Shown: positions 33,969 to 42,475 of the stretch, one piece after another
Layout: each line of letters opens with the position of its first letter
Position numbering within the stretch: the first letter of the stretch is position 1
From: DATKYQ01 sp964640665
Lineage (GTDB): Bacteria; Myxococcota; B64-G9
Assembly (NCBI GenBank): GCA_964640665.1
Contig: CAZXHT010000022.1
Span: 1-64,000, forward strand
Direction of reading: 5' to 3'
DNA: 64,000 nucleotides
Notes under the pieces: generated by a model
Told to the model about the DNA's origin: nothing
What the model saw: only the letters and a program-made list of their open reading frames with translations
Databases searched by the model: none
Made by a program: the position numbers and the translations under genes

Positions 33969-35162
33969 TCAGGAAAGATCACTCATGAAGAAACGCTTTT
34001 TCGACAGCGTCTTGGGTATCTGGTGGCGGGCTACGCCTTTGAACATCAGTCGCGCCCGCTTCTTGTTCCGCCTCTCGGGTTTTTCGCCCGTGGCGATTTG
34101 GAGCAGTTCTAAAAGATGATAGACGGGCAAACGGTTCGGATAGGCAATCTGGCCGACGGAAAGCATCTGCAGGCAGCCGGCGCAATAGACGGCCACGGCC
34201 CGCGCCCCGGTCTTTCCTGCCTGTCGAAGGCTGCGGATCGTGGCGGAGGTGACGTCCAGGGGATGATAGCCAGAGGCGTGGCTGAAGCCGCCGCCGATTC
34301 CACAGCAAAGGGCCCTTTCGCGCGAAAGCTCCTCCTCGACGACCGTTGCGCCCATCTTTTCGAGAAGCAGTCTGGGAACGTCCATGAACTCGTCGCCGAA
34401 CATTTTGGCGTAGCACGATTCCTGGATGGTCACGGTTCGGTTGAGAGGATTTGTGATCTTTACCTCGCCCGATTCGATCCTCTCCAGCAGCCAGGGTAGC
34501 ATGTGGCGAACCTCGAAATCGAAGCGCACGCCGAATTTAGGAAGGACGTTTTGAAACATGTTCATCCCCGCGGTGCACGGGACGATCATCCTCTTAATAC
34601 GCAGTTTTTTCGCCCACGCCGAAAGCCGCGCGGCGGCCTTTTCGACCATCTCGTACTGTCCCGTGCGGTAATAGGTTTCGCCGCAGCAAAGTGACAGCGA
34701 CCCGCGAATATTGACGCTGTCTAGGAGCCTGGTCCGCGTCAGGTACGGCACGGTGATAACGTTGCATCCCGGGTAGAAGACCTCCTCGCAGGGCGATTCG
34801 TCCTCCCAACTTTCGACGAGGGCTCTTTCGTCGGCAGGCAGTCTTTCAAGGACGTAGGTCCTGAAATTCAGCGGACTGTCGGGGATGAAGTATTTCGCCC
34901 GGACCGGAAGACCCTCGCGCACGGATTTTTCGTGCCAGATATCCAAGATCCGCTGCGCTGGATTTGCGCCTTCCGGACAGAAAAGATTACAGGCGAAACA
35001 ACTCGTGCATTTGGAAAGCGCGCGCTTTGTCTTCTCGCCGCGGGAGAGCCTTTTCACTTCCGCCTTCGCCAAATCGATCGGCAGGCTCATCACGGGACAT
35101 TGATGCAGGCACTGCCCGCAAAGGACGCATTTCTCGGCATGAAATCCATCGAAAAGATCCAT
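33969..35162 (-). CDS. HdrD-like iron-sulfur protein, first of a triplet
   Basis: The protein is 397 residues. Start 35162 is preceded by GGAGGT; the open frame to 35714 lies over the divergent gene. Ferredoxin domain CVLCGQCLHQCP and CTSCFACNLFCP, then CCG motifs SLSLCCGETYYR and ESCYAKMFGD...ALCCGIGGGFSHASGYH...YCAGCLQM. Same architecture as the two downstream genes, evidently by duplication. Comparable proteins act with dehydrogenases, but no flavoprotein or dehydrogenase subunit adjoins here. Confidence 0.75.
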   Translation of the reverse strand: MDLFDGFHAEKCVLCGQCLHQCPVMSLPIDLAKAEVKRLSRGEKTKRALSKCTSCFACNLFCPEGANPAQRILDIWHEKSVREGLPVRAKYFIPDSPLNFRTYVLERLPADERALVESWEDESPCEEVFYPGCNVITVPYLTRTRLLDSVNIRGSLSLCCGETYYRTGQYEMVEKAAARLSAWAKKLRIKRMIVPCTAGMNMFQNVLPKFGVRFDFEVRHMLPWLLERIESGEVKITNPLNRTVTIQESCYAKMFGDEFMDVPRLLLEKMGATVVEEELSRERALCCGIGGGFSHASGYHPLDVTSATIRSLRQAGKTGARAVAVYCAGCLQMLSVGQIAYPNRLPVYHLLELLQIATGEKPERRNKKRARLMFKGVARHQIPKTLSKKRFFMSDLS

Positions 35163-35270
35163 CCGGACCTCCGGGCAAAACGGAGTCTGACCCCTGTTCT
35201 TAGCTGCTTGTCGGATACTATCGTGATAAAATCTCCTTTGATAGTGCAGTCTTCTTTCAGGGAGGTCGAT

Positions 35271-36536
35271 ATGCGCAGGTATGTCATGGCGGCGTTTCTT
35301 CTGGTTGCATGCAGCGGCCGGGTCGACGCGGCCGAGTGTGACTCGGAGTGGGGCGTGCATCCTGAGTGGATCTTCTGCCACGACTTCGAGGCGCCGGACG
35401 CCGGCGATTTTAACACTTATTGGAACGACGTCTACGGCGTTCCCGACAGGGTGTTTTTGATCGACGAAAACCCGGGTGGAATCGCCGGTAATCACGCCTT
35501 GCGTACCATGGCCGTCAACGAAGGCGATACCGAACTTTCGTCGGGCGTAAGCAGCGGGCCCAAGAAGTTTCTCGGCCGGGAGGTTGACTGGGAGGCGGTC
35601 TATTTCAGGAAGTACGTGCGCTTCAACGAGGGCTTCAAGCAGGGCAATTTCATGCACATCGGCGGCCTGGGGGCATGCGCGGCGCGCGACTATCCCTGGG
35701 ACTGCATGGGTCACGCGGGGGAACGGCCGGCGGGAGACGACCGCTTCTCGTCAAACCTGGAACCATGGTCGGACTACCAGAGTTTACCCTTTCCGGGTCG
35801 CTGGGGGTTTTACTCCTACTATCACCAGATGTACATGGACTGCGGTTTTCCCGGACCGGACGACTGCTACGGAGATATGTTCGCGCCGGGCGAAGACTTC
35901 TTGCTCGGCCGGGGCGAGTGGCACGTGCTCGAGCTGATGATCCAGCCCAACACCCCGGGCCTGACCGACGGCTACCAGGCTTTCTGGGCGGACGGGGTCA
36001 AGATCTACACCTCGCCGGACATCAACTGGCGCACAGACGGCGCGCTGAAAATCAACAAGGCCGGACTTTACCTGTACGTTCACAATGTCCCGGCCCACAC
36101 CTCCTGCGTGCTGGATTTCGACAACGTAGTCATCAGCCAGGCCTACATCGGTCCGGTGATTTGCCAGCCAAGCGAAGCGATTTCCGCCCCCTGCATCTGC
36201 GGGGGTGCTCCGGATCCGGAAGACTCCGCGAACGTGTATTCGGGCGGATATTGCTGCGACGCGAAGTGGCAGTCTTCGGCATGCGGCCAGCAGCAAGACG
36301 GCGGCCAGGATGCCGGCCCGGATGCGGGCGACCCGGGGCCGCAACCCGCGGACGAAACTGTTTCCGACGCGGGAGAAGACAATCCTGACTCAACCATTCC
36401 CCAGGCGGACGAACACAAGGGATCATTATCCGGCGGGTGCGGCTGCGGGGGACGCGAACAGGGCGACGCGCTTTTTTTGATGTTGCTGTGCGCCACTGGC
36501 CTACTCCTCGGGCACCGGGCCCGAAGATCCGTATAA
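35271..36536 (+). CDS. Secreted polysaccharide-lyase-like protein with MYXO-CTERM-like sorting tail
   Basis: The protein is 421 residues; ATG 35271 is preceded by AGGGAGGT. Signal peptide (LLVACSGRVDAAE), then a jelly-roll-like domain (~20-290: FCHDFEAPDAGDFNTYW, YFRKYVRFNEGFKQGNFMHI, YHQMYMDCGF, GEWHVLELMIQ) like those of alginate or heparin lyases. A Cys-rich patch (CICGG, GGYCCDAKW) and a D/P-rich linker follow. The tail is SGGCGCGGREQGDALFLMLL plus a hydrophobic stretch and RARRSV. That GCGC / helix / Arg tail is the sorting signal type of myxobacterial secreted proteins, recognised by a rhombosortase-like or other peptidase. Catalytic residues cannot be named. Confidence 0.75.
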   Translation: MRRYVMAAFLLVACSGRVDAAECDSEWGVHPEWIFCHDFEAPDAGDFNTYWNDVYGVPDRVFLIDENPGGIAGNHALRTMAVNEGDTELSSGVSSGPKKFLGREVDWEAVYFRKYVRFNEGFKQGNFMHIGGLGACAARDYPWDCMGHAGERPAGDDRFSSNLEPWSDYQSLPFPGRWGFYSYYHQMYMDCGFPGPDDCYGDMFAPGEDFLLGRGEWHVLELMIQPNTPGLTDGYQAFWADGVKIYTSPDINWRTDGALKINKAGLYLYVHNVPAHTSCVLDFDNVVISQAYIGPVICQPSEAISAPCICGGAPDPEDSANVYSGGYCCDAKWQSSACGQQQDGGQDAGPDAGDPGPQPADETVSDAGEDNPDSTIPQADEHKGSLSGGCGCGGREQGDALFLMLLCATGLLLGHRARRSV

Positions 36537-36590
36537 GTTTTCTCCCTCCCCCTTTTCCTCTCGGCTCGGAACAGTTAGGCTCTTAGAAAA

Positions 36591-36615
36591 TGTGACCGGT
36601 TCCCGGACACCCTGT
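36591..36615. repeat. TGTSACCGG palindromic repeat, copy 1 (partial)
   Basis: TGTGACCGGTTCCCGGACAC plus CCTGT. It matches the first half of the longer copies at 41012-41053 and 43444-43487. Confidence 0.7.
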
Positions 36616-36643
36616 GCAACCCGAAACATGGGTTACATTTTAT

Positions 36644-36661
36644 ACCGGATACATAGGTAAC
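36644..36661. repeat. IS481-type terminal-repeat remnant
   Basis: ACCGGATACATAGGTAAC is the exact complement of a segment at 40985-41002. Together with the adjacent transposase tail it looks like the end of an IS481-family element. Confidence 0.45.
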
Positions 36662-36671
36662 ACTTTTCAAT

Positions 36672-36703
36672 GGCTTAGGTTCCCCCCGAGGGGAACCTAA
36701 GCC
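36672..36703. repeat. Perfect 14-bp hairpin
   Basis: GGCTTAGGTTCCCC at 36672-36685 and its exact complement at 36690-36703 with a CCGA loop. It lies just after the transposase remnant (minus strand), so it may be part of the lost element. Confidence 0.6.
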
Positions 36704-36713
36704 GCCGGGCGAG

Positions 36714-36848
36714 TCACGAGTCCACCACCTTTCCGATTCGTTCGTCGATATAGCCCATTTTCTTGTCCAAGAAAGAGACCAGCCAGTAGTGGTCCCTGAC
36801 TTCCCTTAGTCCGATTTGTTCGCCTGCGAGTGCTGCACTGATGTAGCA
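36714..36848 (-). pseudogene. C-terminal remnant of an IS481-like transposase
   Basis: Read leftward, the frame gives CYISAALAGEQIGLREVRDH followed by YWLVSFLDKKMGYIDERIGK and a stop at 36714. This matches the extreme C-terminus of IS481/IS3-type integrases (ALAGE.IGL.EV.D..W...F......D...GK). The catalytic DDE core is gone. Confidence 0.55.
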
Positions 36849-36882
36849 GGTTTTTTTTCTCCCGAACGTTCTCCCGAACGGA

Positions 36883-36992
36883 AAAGGGGTCGGGTCTTGT
36901 TATTTGATACTTAGGGTTTTGCATGACATTTCAGTGTAACATATCGTAAAGATAACATAATTAAGTATCAAGTGGCATGACCCGACCCCTTT
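36883..36992. mobile_element. ~110-bp REP/MITE-like element
   Basis: The left arm AAAGGGGTCGGGTC...TTTGATACTTA (36883-36913) is complementary to the right arm (36961-36992), with the outer 14 bases and inner 11 bases perfect and a few mismatches between. The core contains CAGTGTAACATATCG. A half copy lies at 1602-1645. No coding capacity, so it would be moved in trans. Confidence 0.6.
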
Positions 36993-37179
36993 GTTGTTTG
37001 AGGCAGCAACGTCAGGGTGTGAACGGCCGGTGGCACTTTTTCGACCGTTTCCGTGGGGCCGCGTCCCGGGTTCAATTCCTGCAACCATCCGACAAGCAAC
37101 CTGTTTTCCAGAACTAGCGTTTCTTTCCGTCTCCTGGCATCGAGATTGCAGTTTCGAAGACACTTAGAGGAGGTTCCAC

Positions 37180-37830
37180 ATGTTTTCGAAACGGTTCCTT
37201 GGCAGCTTGGCTGCCACAATACTGGTTTGTTTTCCCGGTGCGGGAATGGCCGGCGACTACGATGGCAATCACTTCGAAATCACCATGGGATTCATCACCG
37301 GCGAGCAGGACTATACCGGCACCCATTTTCAGCGCAAAGGCAACACTGCTCTCACCCTGGCGGCTCCTTTCCTGGAAAAACCGTTCAACCGGGTGAGCTT
37401 GCACGGTCTGCGTTACGAGGCCTGCCTTGTGGCCAACTACGTGCGCATGACCATGGGGGTCGACATTCCTTTCACCTCCTACCGCCTGTCGGATGCCACC
37501 GGCACATATGAGATCGACGGGCGTGCGGTCGAGGTGATCACCGACGATCTGAGCCCGTTCGATCTCCATTTCGGGATTGGCGGAGAGTTCTGGATGGGCC
37601 CGGTGGCGGCCTACGCCGACCTGATCGGCGGGGTCCACTGGACGGATGCTTCGTTCCTGGTCGAAGGAGAGAACCTGGACTACTCTGCGTTGACCTTCAA
37701 CTTCTGGGCCCGGGCCGGCCTCAGGGTCCACGTCAAGGACTGGCTGTTCCTAGCCGTCGCTGGCGAGATCGGCATCGTGGGAGACATGAAGTGGATGGCC
37801 GAGCTCTCGGTGGAGTTCGCCATCATGTAG
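37180..37830 (+). CDS. Predicted outer membrane beta-barrel protein
   Basis: The protein is 216 residues with a strong ribosome site (AGAGGAGGT). Signal peptide (CFPGAGMAG), then alternating amphipathic strands with conserved aromatic belts (EITMGFITGEQDYTG, ALTFNFWARAGLRVHVK, WMAELSVEFAIM) and a C-terminal strand typical of small porin-like barrels (8-10 strands by length). No family name is recognised. It stands alone next to repeats and the sulfur operon. Confidence 0.65.
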   Translation: MFSKRFLGSLAATILVCFPGAGMAGDYDGNHFEITMGFITGEQDYTGTHFQRKGNTALTLAAPFLEKPFNRVSLHGLRYEACLVANYVRMTMGVDIPFTSYRLSDATGTYEIDGRAVEVITDDLSPFDLHFGIGGEFWMGPVAAYADLIGGVHWTDASFLVEGENLDYSALTFNFWARAGLRVHVKDWLFLAVAGEIGIVGDMKWMAELSVEFAIM

Positions 37831-37946
37831 ACATGACCCCTTTTTCCCTCGTCGTCTCCTTAGGCATATGGCGCCGGACCGTAGCCAGAAAAATGACTCT
37901 TGAAATTCCTGTCCTTCTACACGAGGGATGTGTACGCTTGTCGAGC

Positions 37947-38414
37947 CTAGGTGAAGATGATCTGCGCACCTGCCGATTTTTCGTAGAAGTTGCCCACGGT
38001 CAGGATGTCGTCGACTTGCGGGCAAAAGTCATCTTGGGTGTAGTGGAACATGTCCACGGTGGCCTTGCATGCATAGACGCCGCCGCCGCCGTCGTGGATC
38101 ATCTCTATGAACTCGCTCACCGGCGGGATATCGATCTTGTCCATTTCCTTTTTCATCATTCGGGTGGCGTAGGCCGACAGGCCGGGCAATGCCCCCACCA
38201 TTGTCGGGAGGTGCATCCCGGGATTGCCCACGGTGGCCACCTTGAGCTTGTCCATCCTCTTCTTCAGAATGGCATCAAGGCCGAAGAAGGTGAAGAACAG
38301 GGTGGCATCGATCCCTTCCATGAGGGCGCCGTTGGCCATGATGAGGCCGGGATAGACTCCCTCGAGGGAGCCCTTGGAGATGATGATGGATACCTTTTCG
38401 ATTGGCACATTCAT
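37947..38414 (-). CDS. DsrE/DsrF-like sulfur-carrier protein
   Basis: The protein is 155 residues: VSIIISKGSLEGVYPGLIMA, GIDATLFFTFFGLDAI, and an active-site-like Cys in GGVYACKATVDMF (C116), with a second Cys at 131. This pattern fits the DsrE/PeroxiRedoxin-like family encoded beside sulfide:quinone oxidoreductases, which binds persulfide sulfur. Last gene of a four-gene operon; the DsrC-like gene is 21 bases upstream. Confidence 0.8.
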   Translation of the reverse strand: MNVPIEKVSIIISKGSLEGVYPGLIMANGALMEGIDATLFFTFFGLDAILKKRMDKLKVATVGNPGMHLPTMVGALPGLSAYATRMMKKEMDKIDIPPVSEFIEMIHDGGGGVYACKATVDMFHYTQDDFCPQVDDILTVGNFYEKSAGAQIIFT

Positions 38415-38435
38415 TGGATCTCTCCGGAAAGCGGC

Positions 38436-38750
38436 TCAGATGCATCCTTGCGGCTTGCCAAGCCCGGCGATGCGGGCCGCCTTTTTGGCCGGCCCCTTCG
38501 GGAAGAGCTGGTAGAGCTCTTTGGTGCCCACACCGCTCTCGTTCTTCAGCTTACGCAGCGATGGGGCTGCTTCGTGTAGCTCGAACTCCTTGCGCATGTA
38601 GTTCAAGACGACGAAGTGGCGGTCCGTCAGCGTGATGCCCAACTCGGCGGCTATGGCCCGGGCAATGTCCTCGTTCCACTGTTGGGGATTGGTCATGAAG
38701 CCTTCGTCGTCGACCTCGACCATCCTATCGGCGATCTCTACTTGCGGCAT
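38436..38750 (-). CDS. DsrC/TusE-family sulfur-transfer protein with one C-terminal Cys
   Basis: The protein is 104 residues: DDEGFMTNPQQWNEDIARAI, LTDRHFVVLNYMRKEF, ELYQLFPKGPAKKAARIAGL, ending KPQGCI. The penultimate Cys (C103) is kept. The second conserved Cys of true DsrC, normally about ten residues earlier, is replaced by Ala (KKAARIAG). That makes it TusE/RspA-like: a persulfide carrier that cannot make the intramolecular trisulfide of dissimilatory sulfite reduction. It fits the neighbouring SQR and DsrE. Confidence 0.85.
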   Translation of the reverse strand: MPQVEIADRMVEVDDEGFMTNPQQWNEDIARAIAAELGITLTDRHFVVLNYMRKEFELHEAAPSLRKLKNESGVGTKELYQLFPKGPAKKAARIAGLGKPQGCI

Positions 38751-38768
38751 CTGGTTCCTCCATTTCTT

Positions 38769-39392
38769 TCAAACTGTTTGTTGTGGCGTTCCGGCCAGCT
38801 CTCTGGCAAGCGCCTTGATAAACACCATCAGGATTCCCATCAGGCGTTGCATTTCGGGGGCCCGGGTCGCTCTGTACACTCGCCAGAGGGAGTATCGATC
38901 CACCTGGTCGGCCTGGAGCCGGTTGGCTGTCTCCAGCGATCGGCGGATGGCCGACAGGATGTCCTTGCTCGCTATCAACCGGACCAGGGCGTCCATGGCC
39001 CCCTGCAGATCCGCCCCCACCTTGAAATAGTTCTTACGTTCCAACTCGTCGAGCTTGTGGATAAACCGGTTGAAGAGATCGTAGCTGATGGGCCTGACGT
39101 CGGCGAAGAAGTCCGCCGCGCTCTCAAGCTTGGAGAGCGACGCCGAGATGCGGTTCGTGTTACGCAGGAGCTTCTTGGCGAGGCCCAGGAAGTCCCCGGT
39201 CTGGAGGAAGGGCGCCACGTCGTCCAACTCCACGATGGTCGTCCGCATGATGTCCTTCATGATGATTGTCAAATCATCCTTCAGTTCCTGCATCTCGGCG
39301 AGGTGGCGGTTTCGATCTTGCAGCTCGTGCCGGATAAGGTCCAGTTGCTCCTGGATGGCGTGCAGTCGGTCTTCGACGCCTTCGGTCGTCAT
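38769..39392 (-). CDS. DUF1641 protein of the SQR operon
   Basis: The protein is 207 residues, all-helical, with an N-terminal coiled coil (RLHAIQEQLDLIRHELQDRN). The DUF1641-like core is around DDVAPFLQTGDFLGLAKKLL and MDALVRLIASKDILSAIRRS. DUF1641 proteins are encoded next to SQR-type flavoproteins in many sulfur and sulfate-reducing or oxidising bacteria; the biochemical role is unknown. One base from the SQR stop, so co-transcribed. Confidence 0.75.
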   Translation of the reverse strand: MTTEGVEDRLHAIQEQLDLIRHELQDRNRHLAEMQELKDDLTIIMKDIMRTTIVELDDVAPFLQTGDFLGLAKKLLRNTNRISASLSKLESAADFFADVRPISYDLFNRFIHKLDELERKNYFKVGADLQGAMDALVRLIASKDILSAIRRSLETANRLQADQVDRYSLWRVYRATRAPEMQRLMGILMVFIKALARELAGTPQQTV

Positions 39393-39393
39393 C

Positions 39394-40623
39394 TCAGTAC
39401 CGTTTCCCTTCCATCATCATGTGGGTGGAGATGGGCAGCTCGGCTCCTTTCAGGAGCAGGTTCCAGTACATCCAGCGGAACATCATCTTTCCGTAGTGGT
39501 TCATCCGCGTCTCTTCCAGTAGCGAGAAGGGGCCGATTCCGGGCAGCGGGAACTTCCCCGGTAGTGGCTCGGTGTCATAGTTGAAGTCGATCAGGATGCC
39601 TTTCCCGAAGCCCGACTCGATGTAACAATTGGCGTGTCCGTCGAAGGATTGACGCGGCGCTCGTCCGTCGATGATGCAGAGCATGTTGTCCAGCAGGATG
39701 TCAGCCTCGAAATGGGCCACCGATCCGGCTTTCGAGCTGGGAAGATCCGTGGCGTCGCCGATGACGAAGACGTTGTCGTACGCCTTGGAGACCAGGGTGT
39801 GCTTGTCCGTGGGCACGAGGTTGTACTCGTTTCCAAGGCCCGAGCGGGCGATCAGCTCGTCCCCCATGTTGGGAGGAACAGTTACGAGCAGATCGTAGTT
39901 AATTTCTTTATCTTCATGGTCGGTGATGACCCGTCTTTCGTGATCTACCCGCGCCAGGTCGAACTCCGCCGTGAGCTTGATGTTCTTCTGTTCCAGGAAC
40001 GACCCGAAGACATTCGCTGCCTTCGGTTTGGTGAAGGCGCCGGGCAGGGGGGTAACGAACTCGATCTCCACCTTGTCTCGGATTCCCAGCTCGGAGAACC
40101 ACCAGTCCGCCAGAAAGACGAACTCCAGGGGCGCCACGGGGCACTTGATGGGCATCTCGGCGATGTCGAGCACCATTCGTCCTCCGTCCCAGTACTTCAA
40201 AAACCGCGCCAGCGATACCGCACCCTCGACTGTGTAAAAGTCGAAGATGTTCTTTCCCCATCCATCGGTCTTTAGCCCTTCCGTTTCCTCCGGGCGGATG
40301 TCCACACCGGTCGCGATGATCAAGAAGTCGTAGCCGAGGATCGCGCCATTACGCAACCGTACCCGGCTCTGACCCGCCTCGATCACCTCGATTGCCGAGA
40401 AGATGACGTTAACCCGCGGAGGCAGGAAGTCTCGCTTGGGTTTTTCCACGTCCTTTTGTGTGTAGATCCCGAAGGGGATGAACAGGAAGCCGGGCTGGTA
40501 GTAATGGGTCCGGTTCTCGTCGACGATGGTGATCGACCACTCATCTTGGCCAAGCGCTTGTTGCAGCTTGTTTGCCATGATCGTCCCCGCCGTACCTGCG
40601 CCCAGAATCAAGATCTTCTTCAT
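39394..40623 (-). CDS. sqr: Sulfide:quinone oxidoreductase-type flavoprotein
   Basis: The protein is 409 residues. Two Rossmann folds: ILGAGTAGTIMANKL (FAD) and later VFVIGDATDLPSSKAG. Redox Cys candidates are C161 (MPIKCPVAPLEF) and C333 (GHANCYIESG), plus C316, in the positions expected for SQR. The C-terminal amphipathic segment (KMMFRWMYWNLLLKG) would dock on the membrane. It oxidises sulfide and passes electrons to quinone, giving persulfide to the DsrC/DsrE carriers encoded downstream. Subtype III or related is likely. Confidence 0.85.
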   Translation of the reverse strand: MKKILILGAGTAGTIMANKLQQALGQDEWSITIVDENRTHYYQPGFLFIPFGIYTQKDVEKPKRDFLPPRVNVIFSAIEVIEAGQSRVRLRNGAILGYDFLIIATGVDIRPEETEGLKTDGWGKNIFDFYTVEGAVSLARFLKYWDGGRMVLDIAEMPIKCPVAPLEFVFLADWWFSELGIRDKVEIEFVTPLPGAFTKPKAANVFGSFLEQKNIKLTAEFDLARVDHERRVITDHEDKEINYDLLVTVPPNMGDELIARSGLGNEYNLVPTDKHTLVSKAYDNVFVIGDATDLPSSKAGSVAHFEADILLDNMLCIIDGRAPRQSFDGHANCYIESGFGKGILIDFNYDTEPLPGKFPLPGIGPFSLLEETRMNHYGKMMFRWMYWNLLLKGAELPISTHMMMEGKRY

Positions 40624-40754
40624 CGGTTCCCGCCTTGGTTGATTCTTTGGTGTTGTGTCACGTGATTGCCGGTGGGCAGGTACCTGCTACGAGATAAGAC
40701 CCATCCAGACCTACGCCTCCCCATGATTACCACCTCTGCGCGCGATTCGCCGAC

Positions 40755-40960
40755 CTAGTTGGAAGACACAAGCGTGAGAGTCGCCACGTTGCCTCTCGTG
40801 TCCGTATATTTTATGCCATCGATATATGGTGAAAGGGAATCTTTGTCAAATCCGAAAACGGCGAATTGCTTGACGAGCCGATGCATGCTGCGGTTGTGTC
40901 CCTGCACCTTCGCGTGGGCGACAACCCCATGACAAACCCCAACCCGGCAGTCTACAGAGT
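40755..40960 (-). pseudogene. C-terminal gene remnant, family unknown
   Basis: Reading left, one frame gives VDCRVGVCHGVVAHAKVQGH, MHRLVKQFAVFGFDKDSLSP and YTDTRGNVATLTLVSSN before a stop at 40755. It is protein-like, with charged-hydrophobic alternation, but has no start; upstream it runs into IS-type repeats at 40983-41053. I read it as the 3' end of a gene cut by an insertion. No family recognised. Confidence 0.35.
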
Positions 40961-40982
40961 CACCTAGGTTCCCGGTCTGGTC

Positions 40983-41053
40983 TGTTACCTATGTATCCGG
41001 TCTGGACCCATTGTGTCCGGTTCCCGGACACCCTGTCCGAATTCCGGACACCC
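40983..41053. repeat. IS481-type end plus TGTSACCGG repeat, copy 2
   Basis: GTTACCTATGTATCCGGT (40985-41002) is the complement of 36644-36661. At 41012-41053 a 42-base unit holds two hairpins in a row, TGTCCGG-TTC-CCGGACA and TGTCCG-AATTC-CGGACA. Confidence 0.65.
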
Positions 41054-41162
41054 AAAGACGCTACCCAAAGACGCTAAGGCGGGGACGGCATAATAGGAAA
41101 AGCGGCGTCCTTCCTGATAGGTTGTTGGTGCCAAAACCCAAACCTAAAAGGAGGAGCCGCTA

Positions 41163-42200
41163 ATGAAGTACAGGTACCATATTGGAATGGATGCGCATAG
41201 CAGAAACAGCACATTCGCCGTGATGGACAGCAAGGGTCGGATCATGAAAATAGCTACGGTGGCCACAACCGAAAAGGAATTGCTTGGCTTCGTAAGATCG
41301 CTGCGTGGCCCAAAGGCGCTAACCTTCGAGGAGACCATGCTCTCGCAGTGGCTCTACGTTCTGCTCAAGAGCGAAGTGGACAAACTGGTCGTGTGTGATC
41401 CGAAACCCAACAAGCGCCCCGGAGCCAAAACTGACAAGATCGACGCAGTCGAGCTGGCCGACCTTCTAAGGGTCGGCCGGCTCAAGCCCGTCTTCCATAC
41501 GGACGACGAGCGGATCGAACAGCGTACATTGGTATCGGGGTACAACGACCTGGTGCAGGAGATTGTGAGAACCAAGAACCGATACAGCGCACTGTACCGA
41601 CAGTCGGCGATCCGCATCAGCGGCGCGCAAGCTTATACGGACCCCGGAATGATTCAGACACTTCCGACTAGCGCGCAGCGCATCGTCGCCGAACCGCTCC
41701 TGGGACAGATCGAGCTACTCGAGAGTCACAAGAAAGTCTACCAGAAGAAGTTCGCACAGAACCTGAAGCGGTTCCGAGAGATGCGACTGATTAAAGGGAT
41801 CCCCGGGTTCGGGCCCGTCTTTGCCAACCAGATGGTAGGAATCGTGATCAGCCCATGGCGCTTTTCTACCAAGTACAAATTCTTCTCGTACGCGATGCTT
41901 GTCAAGCACCGGCAGATGAGCGACGGCGTCGCATACGGCGAGCGCAAGGTCTATGGGAACATTCAGCTCAAATCGATCTTCAAGATGGCCATGAAGGTGG
42001 CCCTGTCATCGGAGAATGCATTCAAGCGGAAGTATCAGCAAATGATTCTGGAAGGAATTAGCCAGAAAGCAGCCTCGAATGCGGTATGCCGGTCGCTGGC
42101 AGCGACCGTGCTGGGAGTATGGAAGTCTGGGAAAAAGTACGATGACCACTACCGGGAGGTGATGCTGAGGAAGAAAAAGGGTAGCCACAACCGGACATAG
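41163..42200 (+). CDS. IS110-family transposase (DEDD recombinase)
   Basis: The protein is 345 residues, starting after AAAAGGAGGAG. N-terminal RuvC-like DEDD domain: HIGMDAHSRN (D10), ALTFEETMLSQ (E56/E57), KTDKIDAVELADLL (D91/D94). C-terminal Tnp20 region with LIKGIPGFGPVFANQMVG and the Ser-containing stretch that follows. It appears intact. In this family a structured RNA from the element's non-coding end guides target choice. Confidence 0.9.
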   Translation: MKYRYHIGMDAHSRNSTFAVMDSKGRIMKIATVATTEKELLGFVRSLRGPKALTFEETMLSQWLYVLLKSEVDKLVVCDPKPNKRPGAKTDKIDAVELADLLRVGRLKPVFHTDDERIEQRTLVSGYNDLVQEIVRTKNRYSALYRQSAIRISGAQAYTDPGMIQTLPTSAQRIVAEPLLGQIELLESHKKVYQKKFAQNLKRFREMRLIKGIPGFGPVFANQMVGIVISPWRFSTKYKFFSYAMLVKHRQMSDGVAYGERKVYGNIQLKSIFKMAMKVALSSENAFKRKYQQMILEGISQKAASNAVCRSLAATVLGVWKSGKKYDDHYREVMLRKKKGSHNRT

Positions 42201-42204
42201 AACT

Positions 42205-42475
42205 CCGGACCAAGTACCGACTGGAGGACCGTAACCAGTCTTGAGGGTTCGGAGATGAGGGGAGATTTAAACCTCCGTTGATCTCGCAGGGGTATACAGA
42301 TGGGATGCGGAGATCTCAGGGGACGGCTAATCCCCCTCGGCGTATATCTCATGTTGCCATGCTCCGGCGCCTGAGCGGTCGAAGGATTCAAGGCGGTTGA
42401 GAGCAAGATAGACGGATGAACGTCTCTAAGTTCGGCCAGGCAGCCAGAGGATCCTCTAATAAGCGTCACCTCCAG
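42205..42475 (+). ncRNA. Candidate guide (bridge) RNA region of the IS110 element
   Basis: The 270 bases after the transposase lack a gene but have many local stems: GACTGG/CCAGTC near 42220, GGAGAT..GATCTC with inner GGGGAG/CCTCC near 42255-42285, GGGG/CCCC near 42320-42335, GACG/CGTC near 42411, and AGAGGATCCTCT near 42448. IS1111-type members carry the bridge RNA downstream and IS110-type upstream; the larger structured side here is downstream. Inference only. Confidence 0.3.

Noticed and set aside
33969..35714. 581-residue form of the first CCG protein
   Set aside because: The extra 184 residues overlap the divergent secreted-protein gene; the ATG at 35162 has a strong ribosome site.
37060..37100. 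tRNA-like 3' end (GGGTTCAATTCCTGCAAC)
   Set aside because: No matching 5' half, acceptor stem or anticodon arm could be found.
38436..38750. True DsrC of dissimilatory sulfite reduction
   Set aside because: The second conserved Cys is replaced by Ala, so it is a TusE/RspA-like carrier.
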